Below, piece by piece: positions 39,680 to 51,621 of a stretch of DNA of 64,000 nt (within the stretch, counting starts at the first letter, position 1; every line of letters begins with the position of its first letter). The notes beneath the pieces were generated by a model. The model did no database searches, was not told the origin of the DNA, and saw nothing but the letters and a program-made list of their open reading frames with translations. The stretch spans positions 372,001 to 436,000 of the forward strand of contig JAYKKI010000064.1 of assembly GCA_039881145.1 (NCBI GenBank). The letters run 5' to 3'. A program made the position numbers and the translations under genes. This DNA comes from Druceiella hillmani. Lineage: Eukaryota > Arthropoda > Insecta > Lepidoptera > Hepialidae.

Positions 39680-41970
39680 ATGGGCGACGAGTCTATTGAA
39701 AAAGCACTTTCGCCAATTTTAATATACCAGCATATATTTGGTGTATGCAGAACAAGTACAAACCAAATTCCCACCAGATTTACATTATGATGTAGAAAGT
39801 TATATACCTTGCTAATAATTGGAATGTTCATGGTGCAATACACTTGGCTAATAATTGCAACATTGATGGAGCTGCATATGCCAGTTTTAATCAAACATGG
39901 TCGGCAACTTTTACTGGCATTTAAGACATTTCAGATGATACTTGTTCTGCGCATATTGTTGATTGATATAACCTGTGACAGAAATATATTTGACGAATTG
40001 ATATTGAGAATTCAAAGTGTATATCATCTCTTTCAATCAGAGCACAAAAGAAATTTGTTGAGACATGATAAATGTCGAAACCTCATAGTTGTTGGTCTTC
40101 TTGTGGCTTATCATGTTTTTTTCATTGCTTTTGGTTTATTTGTAGCAATAAAATAAAATCTAAACATTTCCTTCTCTGTTTTGTTCAATATTATTACACC
40201 AATTATTTTTTATTTAGAAGTAACATTGTTTTGTTTCATATTATTTATTAAAACAAAACGTGTAGAAATGTTGAATATGTCTTTCAAATTTAATAATAGG
40301 CAAAATATGGTGGCACCTGTTAATACCATATTTGGCAGTTCACAACATGATATCAATTCCAATAACCATTTTATGTTTATATTACTGCTGGAAGAAAATT
40401 CCATTTATTGTTTATCTCAGTTCCGTATTAATTTGTTAGATCTCTGCCATTATTTAAAATATATGTTTGAATTTCTGGTTTGTGTTAGTAATTTTTAATA
40501 AAAGCATTGAAATAATATTTTAAACTTAAGTAATAATTTCAAAAACATCAACAGAAATATTATTATGAACTAACCTTTACTTTTCAGCTACTTTTTGTAA
40601 TGTATAGTTTTATAGATTTTACTCTTTACAATGTATAGTTTTCTTCAAAATATAAAGTATAATGTGAGTATTATTAAAACATATATCAATTAATTAACTT
40701 GAAGCATTAAACTAAATAACATTTAATAGACTACAAATTAAAGCAAATAATTTATTATTTGAACCTACAATTCAAACAATGGCCCAAATGTCTACACATT
40801 AATAATAGATAGTGTTAAAACGGAACTCTATAAAATTTCCACATAGAAAAGATCAATATTATGTGCATTAGAACAAGAGATTCCACACGATGATAAACTG
40901 ACTGTTTACTCAAAAGGCATTCAATCAATAATATGTCACTTGTTTCTTAGGCATTGAATAAAATAGTTGTTGTGGAATCCAATTATCATGCAATTGAAAA
41001 AAATAAACAAAAATTTTGTAGGTTTTCTCAATTATAATTTAAATACATCTAAATATGTAAACACATTTAAACTTTTTTTATAGATGAATGTCTAGGAGAG
41101 AACGCCAGATCTGATAAGAATGATACTATGATGAAAAATTAAACCTATACCCAGCAGTGACTGGAATGAGGTCAAGGATAGAGCAGAGATTTATTTTTTT
41201 TTCTTCCTAGAAAATAGGCTGATGATGCATCTAATTCAATTTTAATATTTGAATTGATTTTGTTTATATTATTATGGCATCTAATCTTCAAAATGTACTT
41301 ATCTTCAGTCCTAGGTTTCTAATTTACTAAGTGTGCTTCATATACCAATATCGTCATAAAAACCAAAATCATTATAAAATAAGGTCGATCTATAATTTTC
41401 CATGAAGAAAAATATTAATTAGTGCAATACTCTCAAGCATTATTCAAATATTTGTAAAACAACGAAACTTTCAGGAAGTTTTTTTTTCAACTGTTTTTTA
41501 TTTGATTGTCTGGTATTTCTACTATTGCTGCATCCTGTTGATAACCATATCCGGAAATATCAGATGAAAGTTAACTGTAAATAAGTTTAACCATACTTAA
41601 AAATACGGTGCAGCCTCTAAATTATGTATTTGCTTGGAATTTCCTATAAAACTTTCTAATTTAAGGGGAATAAACTGAAACATAAAAAGTTAATTAAGAA
41701 CTAATTATCCAAAAGCTGCATTAGCTCTGAAAAAGGAACTCACACAAATTTTAAATAAACTTATTTTCAACGATTCTCATTATTTTGTTTGTAACATTCA
41801 TTCATAAAAATATTTCAGAAATTCAACATCATTTTCCATGGGTTTTACATTCTGGCAAATCGACCATGTTATGCGGTTGGTGACCGTGTGTCTCATGTGT
41901 GAGAAAATGCATTTGCAGACAGAAACTACAAAATCCTTTTTGACGTCAATTCAAGTCGATGATGAATTAT
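39680..41970 (+). pseudogene. Gustatory receptor Gr-B pseudogene
   Basis: The N-terminal exon runs in one frame from ATG 39680 to about 40477 (donor GTTTGT), about 266 codons, the size expected for this family. Internal landmarks are ALSPILIYQHIFG at the start, NIFDELILRIQSVYHLF, and membrane segments around IVVGLLVAYHVFFIAFGLFV and IITPIIFYLEVTLFCFILF followed by RVEMLNMSF. Two in-frame stops break it: TGA at 39788 and TAA at 40154. A decayed second exon starts at 40588 (LLFVMYSFIDFTLY, then a stop). A third exon at 41819-41970 reads VMRLVTVCLMCEKM and ends VDDEL before GTAAGT in phase 1, exactly like Gr-A, but its acceptor phase does not match. I found no last exon downstream before 43.6 kb. 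Confidence 0.85.
40797..40987 (+). repeat. Diverged second copy of the Gr-B 5' flank
   Basis: This segment aligns with 39450-39655, the sequence just upstream of the Gr-B start codon, with substitutions and a gap of about 15 nt. Shared blocks include AAAAGGCATTCAATCAATAA. No receptor exon follows it. Confidence 0.75.
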
Positions 41971-43682
41971 GTAAGTGAACAATTTTTCTTTACATATTTA
42001 TTGAAGGTTTTATCTTCGTTTCTACTGAAATGTATATTATGAATCTTTAAATATTTTCATTTTATAATGTGCCTTAAACAATTCTCCATGAAATACAGTT
42101 TTGTTTTAAGGGATTGGGAAGTTCTTCTCGTGTTTATAAAATAGTTTAAAATGATGAGCTGATATGTTTTTGAATTTTGACTAGAGATGGGTAAATTTCA
42201 TCTGTCATATACCATCATTATCTCACCATTTTAGTTAGATACAATGATCGGAAACATGGTCACATTTTTTGAGACAGCTGAATAAGCAACAAGTCTTTCT
42301 AATTTATTCTGAATAAGCAATCTCTTTCTAATTTATTCAACAGTTTCTTGGTTAAGTTTTGAAAACTAACACCTCCATAAGTTAGGATAGGCAGAAGTAA
42401 AGTTTAAAAATGTGCCCGTTTTGAATTTAAATGGGAAAGATTTCTGTAGTTGTTTGAGAGAGTGTATTCTGAAAGAAATCATATAATTATTATTATCTAC
42501 CTTAGGATGTAATATTACAGGTGAATCAACCATTTCGGTTAAGATTTTTTGACATCAGAAGAAAAAGGTATTGAATAAACACTAATGAACAGTTGTGATA
42601 GAATAGTTGTGCATTTTTTCCATGGAAAGAAAATGGCTTCAATTCTCACACTACTCTGCAGAGAACGGAGCCACACGAAAATGTTTGAAAGTTTTGCTTG
42701 AATCTTGGCAAAATGTCTTACTATTGTTGTCTACTACAAAAAAGAAATATATTTTGCAATAAAGAAATTATTAAATTTCATTAATTTAATATTTATAAAT
42801 TTGTGAAACGCCTTAAATCTTAATGTTTTAAATAGCATTCTAATAAATGTAAGAAATTCAATTTAAAATTGACATTCTTATTTAAATATCTTTGACAACT
42901 TACAATGAAGAACTACATTGAAGTGTTCCAATCTACTAATGTGCCTAGCAATTGAACAAAGTGCCCTTTAATCCAATTTTAACTTTGTGACTTGACCATG
43001 GTGGTTCTCAGTGCTGTATACACAAATACACATAGCTTGCCCTAAACATCTGATCTATATTCAGCATATATTCATGAATATTTAAATATGTTTAATTTAT
43101 GGTATTCAAGCAAAAGCAATTATTTAATGTATGATCTGTAGCCAAAACCAATAAACAGAACGCTACCAGTTTATGTAATAGGTGAAATGTTCAAACTGTA
43201 ATTGCACAGAGCATTGCGTTGCAAAAGTTTTCTATAAAAAACTAAAATTTATTATCTATTTTCAAGTGCCGATTTATAAGAAGAAAATAAGCCATACCGT
43301 CTGCTTACCATCGGCTATATTCAGAGTGAAATAATCTTAGTTTTATTATAGTCAGAGTGAAAAAACCACCAAACATACACGTTCACGGAACCACTGCATA
43401 AAGATCTGCCAAATATCAAGTGCACAGTTGAAGTAAATGAACTTTAATTATTTTCGTAAAAATATCTAGTTTTCCATTTTATAAATATACCTATCATATT
43501 TTGCTAATGAATTTAATTCATTGAATTAATTATTGTGGTGTCTGTTTCCTGTTTATAATTATTTTATTAGTTTATTACTGTATCTTTAGGTGATGAAAGT
43601 ATGTGAAGAATTATATTCAATATGGTGTTATGCCATAATATGTTACTGAATACAATATTTCTATAAAAAGGAATATAATTAC
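41971..43682. other. No recognisable gene
   Basis: AT-rich sequence between the plus-strand Gr-B relic and the minus-strand Gr-C relic. A small imperfect direct repeat containing TCTTTCTAATTTATTC lies at about 42,283-42,342. Later exons of Gr-C would be expected here on the minus strand, but I could not identify them. Confidence 0.4.
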
Positions 43683-44281
43683 CTGAGTACTGAAGAGTGA
43701 ATTTAAAATTTCGCAGATGTTGATCAATTTGTAGCGAACATGATAAATATGAATAAATTTAAATATTCCAAAATCCTCATCGACATTTAATTGAAACGAC
43801 CAAACAAGATAAATGTAAGAAGCAAATAATTATTAAATAGATGTAGATATCAGCACGCATTAGATATATTGCAAAAGTGGAATGAAACTGTTCTACAAAT
43901 GAAAACTGCGAACTGATTCCAAAAGTAGACATTCGATAAAAATAAACATCAGTGTCAATTGTGTGTGTAATTAAGAATGTACATGCTAATGTAGTGATTG
44001 TTTTCAAATTTCCATATATTTCTTTTCTTTTGTGATCGAGAGCTGACATTTGATTTACTTGGTAAAACTTCCTACACAGTTTTGTAAATAAATTTTGTTT
44101 GAGGAATGACACATTTAGTACTTGAATTACAAAAATAATGACACAAATATTAGCCCAGTTGAGGACAAAATAACCATAATAAGTTATATAAGTCCTTTAC
44201 AGACAATAAATGGTTATTAAAATGAAACAGTACATTTTGTAAAAAAATTCAAATTTCTCAAAATTGATTTTTTAAACAGTA
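43683..44281 (-). pseudogene. Gustatory receptor Gr-C, N-terminal exon relic
   Basis: On the minus strand the frame reads FEFFYKMYCFILI near the start, then NLFTKLCRKFYQVNQM, matching the n-x-F-x-k-...-v-D segment of Gr proteins, then several hydrophobic segments to YIYLIIICFLHLSCLV. The exon ends LINICEILNSLFSTQ directly before a GT donor at 43682-43681, the usual place where this exon ends. Lesions are a TAA about 35 codons before NLFTKL, a TGA at 43779 and a frameshift between that stop and the exon end. The central part from about 44200 to 43780 is open. No further exons were identified. Confidence 0.72.
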
Positions 44282-45819
44282 CTTTTCTTCACCGAACATC
44301 ACGTCAGTTACCGAAAGAGTTGAAAGAAATTCTGTACACAATAAAGAGATATAAATCTATTATGACAAATGACCTTGTTTTCGTCATTAAGGTAAACAGA
44401 CGAGTTTAACTAACACAGTCAATGACATCATATTAAGCCACATATTGTAATCTGATAAAACAAAAACATTATTACAGGCAACGTTAACACATACAATATG
44501 AAATTTTCCACACATGTAATATTCGTGTTCGTGTTTGTCTATATTTGAAGTAGGGAAATATACAAATAGAGGATTACAGAAACCACAAATACAAAAAAGA
44601 CAATTGCAATTGTAAAAGTTCGATCAATACTTTTCCAGGTATGAGTACGTCGTAGGTGTGAACTATAAATTTTAAGTGTTAAAAATTTAATATTTGGGAA
44701 AAATATTTTTTTAGTATTTATGTCTAAATATGTTTTGTTTTTAACATACAGTTCTATTAACTAATAGAGAGAAAGAAATATTGATTGGATGATAATTAGC
44801 TTTTGGATTTTTTATTAATAAACATGTGTAAAAAACACAGGTAGTAAATAAAACAAATATTTTAATTGCAAGTGGAATTGCTTGTTTCATACTCGCTCAG
44901 ATGTGTAAACAAAATTTAAAAATTTCAATGAACCCAATGTTTCTAATAAACTAGTTACAAAAATAAATTATTCTAATAATTTTACTATGTAAATTCATGG
45001 TATGGTACAACTTTGAGAAGTTCATATATAGCAAACTTTTAAGCATGGAAATGAAACTTGCTTCGAAATTGTTTTTTCCACTTTGCAAGCACTTCTTCAA
45101 ATAAATTAGATATGTGTCGTTAGAAATCAATTGTAAAACTACAAAGACAAAACCAGAATTAAAAACAAAACAAAATCCAGTCTCAAAGAAACAGCTAATT
45201 TGGAAACCAAACAGTATATACCTCAACCGATAAGTTAAAAGTCAGGAGTAAACATCATAGTATTTAAAAAAAAAATTACTTAAACAGAGCGATAGCAAGC
45301 CTCGTTGTCGTCAGAGGGTTTTTGAAAAATTGAATCGCAATGTGAGGACAATAATTTATCAGCAAATGTCACTATGAATGAAATACCCATTAGGTAAAAA
45401 ACATAACCTGTGCGAGTGATCATAAAAATTATTGACACCAGTCTTAGCAAGTGTTATGAAGTAGCTATTGTCATAAGTTTTATGCTAGTGTGTAACTCTA
45501 CAGAAATAGACTTCCTGAAAAAGATCTACCCGTGAAATCTCAAGACTGTAAGTGAATAGATAATATTAAGCAGAAGGCCAATCTACTTACAGAAACTAAA
45601 TATTGTTTATGCTGCATAAGTTTATGTGTTTATAGTATCCCAAAAAATACAATGTAATAATTACTGAAAAGGAAATGTAATGATTATTGAAAAGGATGCG
45701 AAGTTGTGCAAATAACAATTCAGCAGTAAAAAACTATAGAGATGAACCTATAGTTGAATCCAGATTTGACAAATTTTATAACTGCTGGAACTAGCTCTGA
45801 AAAAATTTCAATTAATATT
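44282..45819. other. No firm gene; N-terminal remains of Gr-C may extend to about 44,380
   Basis: A 91-codon minus-strand ORF at 44951-45226 contains LKKCLQSGKNNFE, faintly like the C-terminal end of mariner-type transposases. The match is too short for a call. Confidence 0.35.
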
Positions 45820-46165
45820 AATGCATGCATTAAATTAAGACGTGTCGAAAAACTCTGGAAAACTGTCGAAGTAATTATTATACTCAAATCCGGTAAACCA
45901 CCTACAGCAGCGACATCCCACCGACCAATACCACCACTTCCTATTATGTCAGAGATCTTTCAGAAAATATTATTGAAAAGATTAGATAGCATTAGTAATG
46001 GAAGGCAAATGCCCCTGATTCACCAATTTTAGATTTAGAACTAACCACTCAACATTAGACTGAGTAAGTAGAATCACAACCAATATCAAAAAGACATTGA
46101 AGAGAAAAATGCGTGCACTGCAGTGTTCCTGAATGTAGCACAGGCATTTGGTAAAGTCTGGCATG
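45820..46165 (+). mobile_element. Non-LTR (Jockey-like) reverse transcriptase fragment
   Basis: The plus-strand frame reads WKTVEVIIILKSGKPPTAAT followed by RPIPPLPIMSEIFQKILLKR, which matches the start of the reverse transcriptase domain of Jockey-type elements (family pattern K-P-G-K-P...Y-R-P-I-S-L-L-P...F-E-K). After a frameshift the next relics are NHSTLD and FLNVAQAFGKVWH, equivalent to the catalytic-motif region F-L-D-v-x-x-A-F-D-x-V-W. The fragment is 5' and 3' truncated and dead. Confidence 0.8.
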
Positions 46166-46319
46166 GATCGTCCTAATGTAAATATATACTTACTGATTTA
46201 ATACTTTCCGTATCTACTGTAAATATATTAATAAATTACTCAATATAAAGTTAAAGTCTACTACATTTATCATTGTTTTATGAATTACAAAAAATTATGA
46301 AATCAAGTATACATGTATA
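46166..46319. other. Short spacer, nothing recognised
   Basis: AT-rich sequence between the reverse transcriptase fragment and the microsatellite. Confidence 0.4.
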
Positions 46320-46325
46320 TGTATA

Positions 46326-46379
<54 letters not shown>

Positions 46380-46409
46380 CATATACATATATATATATAT
46401 ATATATATG

Positions 46410-46447
<38 letters not shown>

Positions 46448-46470
46448 CATATATAAGGTGTATGTGTGTG
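46320..46470. repeat. (TA)n / TACATA microsatellite
   Basis: About 130 bp of alternating TA with CATA interruptions and a following TG run. The open frames across it are repeat artefacts. Confidence 0.95.
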
Positions 46471-48698
46471 TGTGTGTTTGTATACATACTAATTGAAACA
46501 AATCTTGATCGGTTTTCAAAACCAAAAAAAAGAATTTAATTTACACGTCCAATTCAATAATTGGAATGATAAAATCTTTTTCAAGTTTTTTGTTTCCATA
46601 ATTGAATTGTATGTGCTACAACTGTTCTTCAGATCCGTTTGTGTGATAAATAAGATTATTATAATACATTTCACAAGAAATCACTACACACTTACATTTA
46701 TGCTGTAAATTTTTGTAGATGTAAAGAGATAGATGAAATCACAGGTTGGTAATTCAAAATGAGGTGAAGTTACATTACGTGATAATTTGTACATTTGTCA
46801 CTACGCAATGTCTTCTAGTACCTCCGTCGCTTGTTGTGTTGTGTCATTTATAAATTATCGAATATATTCAATTGGTCAAGTCAATTTTACCTATATAGTA
46901 GAAAAAATAAGATGTTAAAGTATATATTAGATTAACATACAGATACAAATTTCGTATTGATTTTGTGCAGTTTTAAAATTAGTGACTTAACTTAGGTGCT
47001 TCGTAAAACTATAAAACCTTTATACCATATTATGGTTACTTATATTCTATTATAATCAACCATTACCATTTAGTTGATTTCGGTGACTTTTTTATGTAAA
47101 GAAACTCCATGTTACCATTTAAGACTAATTATAAGGTATTATAACTACTGTTTAATCTACATACCGTAATCCTTTTATATAATTTAAGGAACAGAAATAC
47201 ATGAAATATATTCGTTTCACAAAATAAATAAAATTGAAAAATAAATCACTAATTTATTCAATTAAATCGAGTATTGTGAAACTGAGCCAGAACTACGGCG
47301 TACGTGGTAGATAAACTCAGATAGCTAAGGACTAATTGACGATCCAAAGTGAAGAAACCAAACACTGTGAACCTTGGCAGAGGCTCCATCAGCTTAATTA
47401 ATTTCTGTAGTACAAAGCGATCATGCTCACCCGAAAGAGATCAGAGATTTTACTCTTATCCAAGTGACATCAAATATTATTTTAACTTTAAATTAATTTA
47501 TTTGCTTTAAAATATTTCTTTTGTACTTTGAAAGGATTTAGTAAAAATCCGCCAAAAAGATGTATTGAATATCATATAGAAGTAATAGATTGAAAATTGA
47601 AATTCTTTTATTTCTTTTCATTTTGAATCTGCTGTAGAGGTATTTTAAGAAATGTCCTACCCTTTTACTTAACAGCTAGATATTGTAGGTTAATTGTGGA
47701 AAAAAAGAAAATATTCTTAGGCAAATACAATTTCTTTATAAAAAATTGCTTTGTTTTGGAAATTAATTTACCTTAGATGAGAAATTTCAAAACAATGACA
47801 TGATATGTGATACAAACTGATGTTTCGAAATAATGAAGATTGAGTTTGTGTAGTCTTATCAGCCAGTTTACTGGAACAACTAGAATCAGTGGTTATGGAG
47901 TTCATACACCGTAAAAAACTAGTTCCAACTCAATTGCTGAATTTGGAAACGGGGAAGTGATTACAGGAATGTAATATTGAAAAGACAATTTTATTTGACC
48001 AAACTTAAATAATTATTAAGATCTATTTACTTGAAATAATGTGTCAACTGATTTAAACATAATTTTATATTTTAGTTTTTTATGTTATGACACTACGTTA
48101 TAACATATTTTCATCGAGTAGCTCATGTAGTTAATTAAACACATCAATCCTTAGCAAGCAGATACAAGTTTCTTCTTCCGTTGGCCAACTTTTTAAAATT
48201 TGAGATCGACTTTATAAGGAAATATCGCTACTCCTAATTTGCAGCATTAATTTGTTTTCATTTGTTTAGTTTGGGTGCATTACAACAAGTATTGTAAGTG
48301 ACTTTTTCATTGAATTTTTCGTCATATGCGAAAATATTAATATTTATGTGCATTGCATGGATTTCATTAAAATTAGGGGATGCATTTGACAAAAAAAACG
48401 ATTATAATTTTCATTGTCAAGAAATACATTTTGCTAATGCCTACCAATACAAAGGCAGTGAATTAAAAAGAGACTTTAGGTGCTGACTACAAAATATCTA
48501 TGCTATTATGAGTTTGTTGAAGGTGATTCTTACGAACGTTTTATTAAAACAATGCTTGATGCAGATATTAATAACTAGCCTCTATGAGATAAGATACATG
48601 TGTGGTTTTAGCATCAAGAAGATATAATCACACTCCACTAACGAGGTCATAAGGACGTTTAATATCAAGTTTGGCAAACAATGGCTGGGTCTGTTAGT
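46471..48698. other. No recognisable gene
   Basis: AT-rich sequence. The ORF 48298-48486 (62 codons, one hydrophobic stretch) starts at a GTG and has no visible family or splice context. Confidence 0.4.
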
Positions 48699-48724
48699 AT
48701 ATATATATATATATATATATATAT
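48699..48724. repeat. (TA)n microsatellite
   Basis: 26 bp of TA. Confidence 0.9.
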
Positions 48725-49060
48725 CAATGTAGGTAATCATATATTCATTAATATTACATTAATTTATTAAATTAATATTACAAAACAACTTGTGTAAAAT
48801 AAATAAAAGACGTTATGAATTTAAAATGTTGAGCACAGGTATAGAGTTTGCATGTACGCATCTACTTCAGATTAAAAACATTTATTTCATTTTTAATCAG
48901 AAATCTGTTTGAAATTGGAGATTTGTAATTTAAAAGTGACCCAATAAGATCAGCTGAATTGTTCTATGAAAGGCCATTATTAAAAGGGTAATTTAATCTT
49001 CATAATCTTAGATATGTTGTCAAAATATATGAAAAAGAAGAAGCAAGTCAAAAGATACAA

Positions 49061-49288
49061 GGATCATCCAGAAAGTAACCTCCGTTCATGCATAGCACGA
49101 GATGTAGTGAGTGTAGGGCTGCCATGTTGACATCGGTGTGTGCAGTGGTTCAGTACACTTCTAATTGTGCAAGACGAAGCATAGTACGTTCGCACATTGC
49201 CCAGTCATAACCTCAAAACATGAGTGCCGTGATAAATAATCCCACCAAGTGTCAAGTGCATGGTGTTGTAAGATTTCTTTGGACGAAA
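49061..49288 (+). mobile_element. Truncated mariner-like element, 5' end
   Basis: The segment opens with ATCCAGAAAGTAACCTCCG, typical of the terminal repeat of mariner-type DNA transposons. About 160 bp later an ATG at 49220 starts MSAVINNPTKCQVHGVVRFL, which resembles the first residues of a mariner-like transposase (the C-x-v-x-x-V-I-R-F-L part of the first helix-turn-helix). The frame then runs into a (TA)n tract and the rest of the transposase and the 3' terminal repeat are absent. Confidence 0.72.
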
Positions 49289-49297
49289 ATATATATG

Positions 49298-49361
<64 letters not shown>

Positions 49362-49378
49362 CATATACATACATACAT
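49289..49378. repeat. (TA)n microsatellite that truncates the mariner-like element
   Basis: About 90 bp of TA with a few C interruptions starts within the codons following the transposase N-terminus. Confidence 0.95.
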
Positions 49379-51015
49379 CATATACATATTACAGGAGAAA
49401 TAAAAGAGAATTTCATACCTTTATTACATTCAAGACAAAATTAACGTTTCAATTGTTTCTCTCTCCAAGTCTTTCTTTCCTGACAGATATCATATTTATA
49501 TGTAAATAATAAGGGAGTGTTGTACTTTTATAACTGCAGTTTATAATGCCACGAACCTTACTAGATGGAAACAGAGTACGTGCAAATATTTATGAAAGTT
49601 AATTTTGTCTTAATTAACTTATAACAGAAACACATGGAAATGCTAATGACAAAAATGAGATAATCAGGATCCATGGTAGAACATTGCCAAATTAAAAAAA
49701 AAATATATAACACTTTAATTGATATAGTACATAATTATGTAACACAATGTAATATAATTATAACATTGTGTAACACAATGTAATATAATTGGAATTTTGA
49801 TATAAATGAAATCACTTTAAATTATACTTTAAATTAATTTACCATGAACATATTAAACCTGATGTATGTTGAGTTAGAATTTAAGTCATTTAAAACCATA
49901 GTGCTACTTAAAATCTAATCTAAAAAAATCCTTTTCCAATATAAAAAAAATAATACAGACATTCCCACAACTTTATCCTATCATTTCTTTATAGTAGTAG
50001 TATGGAATAATGACTGGATGTATTGTGCATACGCTAGATAATAAATCCAGATGTACTGACCAAAACCATCAGTTACTTAATAATAAGCTTACAAATTAAC
50101 AATTCTGGAGAAAAGAATGTCTTGTGGACAGAACTTTTAGGTGCTTACAGTTACGGTAACATGCATTATAATCGTCCATAGATATTAACAATGGCATTGA
50201 AGATGACCGATGACGCTTCCAAATCCTTAGTGTTATGTATCGAGCACCAACCCTTCATATTTATATTAAAGCTGTGTGTGTCCACAATTTCCAAGTGTTA
50301 ATTGAAAACACAATCCCAGTTATTAGTTAGTCAATAATATAATGTATAAGAACATTGGAAAAGGTCTTACCGGGTTTGCAATGTATATGTAACATTAAAG
50401 TGTGGAGAAATAACACATTAAATAATTTCATTTCATTAATTTTCTTAGTCCTAGAGCCAATTTTTTTAGGTGACACTTCAAATGCAATAGAGAGCACTTA
50501 TTGGATGAGTCTCAATTTTTTAAATAACCAATGTGACTTGGGGCATCGATGTAAAAAGTAAGTTGAAAAGGTAGATTCGAAAATAATTTTTTGAAAAATA
50601 AAATTATCTGTAAATAAATTTTTAAGAATGACCACAAGAAAGATATACTTACTCCTATTTCTGAGTTGGGTAAAGTCAAAAGTATGATAGAAGTGAGTTA
50701 TGAGTACTTTACTTAGAGTTAACAGACATACTATAACTATGAATCTAAATTTTATAGAATCATCGTCATAATTATGGAGAAATGTAGGATTATGTTATAC
50801 TTGTGAAAAGCATACCTGCGCAATATATTGAAATAATGAAAATATTATTTACACTCATAAACAGTTCAATAGAAATACCATACAGAATTAAGTGTGCACG
50901 GAAACCTTGTGGTGCGGTTTCTGCCATAAGTAAAGATTTGTTTCAATTTAAGCATTAAATTAAAGGTAAAATTGATTGATTGTTTAAAGTTTTTGAATTA
51001 AACTTTCATACTTAC
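49379..51015. other. No firm gene
   Basis: Local repeats with the core ACACAATGTAATATAATT occur at about 49,741-49,790. A short plus-strand stretch near 50,778-50,815 reads LCYTCEK and may be a relic of a Gr third exon. Later exons of Gr-D, expected on the minus strand here, were not identified. Confidence 0.35.
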
Positions 51016-51621
51016 CTGAACAGCAAACAGTGAATTTAGAATTTTACATCTGTTCATCAGTTTATACCACACGTTGCACAAATCATTGATTCTGATATCC
51101 AGATCTGTCCCGGAAGAGGTTTGCCTAATATTTAAATCCACAGAAAAATCTTGAATACTTTCAGATGTCTCTTGTATACTTAAATGTTATATATAATTCC
51201 GAACTAAATACAGTGAAATAATATGGAAAAATGTTAATAAAAACAGCCAAATTATTATAAGAAGGCAAATGAACTTATTATATGCTTTCATGTTGATATG
51301 TATATTTGGTTTGTGGTCGACCTGACGTTACAGGTCTATTTCTTGCATTTTGCGGTAAAATTAGGTAAAATTGTTCTGATGACAGAAAGTTACACTTACT
51401 ATTTGAACAATAAAATATAATGAAACATGTTATTAAAAATTATATTTGACAGCGCTTCTTGGAACCATTTGTCGCAAAAATAATAAAGTTAATTATCAAA
51501 CAGTACAGTTTGTAATAAAATTCATAACCATCAAACCTAATTAAGAATTTTCTTTTTATACCAAATAGAGCTTGAATAATAGTAAAAGGTTTCAGGCCAT
51601 TTTTCAGCTAGTACTTCTCAT
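51016..51621 (-). pseudogene. Gustatory receptor Gr-D, N-terminal exon relic
   Basis: An ATG at 51621 is followed, after a one-base shift, by NGLKPFTIIQALFGIKR and FDGYEFYYKLYCLIINFIIF, a Gr N-terminus that aligns with Gr-C (FEFFYKMYCFILI). Later parts read FYRKMQEIDL, then a membrane segment FICLLIIIWLFLLTFFHII followed by SLYLVRNY, then DLDIRINDLCNVWYKLM and CKILNSLFAVQ ending at 51016 before GTAAG. The last part mirrors the Gr-C exon end. At least three in-frame stops (the last TAA at 51189-51187) and a frameshift make it a pseudogene. At about 200 codons it is shorter than the family norm. Confidence 0.75.

Larger units (their letters stand above)
30602..39972 (+). repeat. Tandem array unit 4 (9,371 bp, right edge of the array)
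   Basis: It shares A at 39143 and C at 39538 with unit 2 and has a private C at 39153. The array ends at 39972 inside the Gr-B N-terminal exon: to the left the sequence follows the repeat, to the right it continues the receptor frame instead of starting another unit. Confidence 0.97.

Noticed and set aside
39658..39894. 78-codon minus-strand ORF and its copies in the other units
   Set aside because: It is the antisense shadow of the Gr-B N-terminal exon.
2262..39972. Satellite DNA or CRISPR-like array
   Set aside because: The unit is 9.4 kb, contains receptor exons and a retroelement, and has only four copies; it is a segmental tandem duplication.
44951..45226. 91-codon minus-strand ORF with LKKCLQSGKNNFE
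   Set aside because: A faint likeness to a mariner transposase C-terminus, but no other transposase motif or terminal repeat nearby.
46273..46539. Tyr-Ile-rich ORFs on both strands
   Set aside because: Translation of a (TA)n microsatellite; the same applies to the ORFs at 49161-49509.
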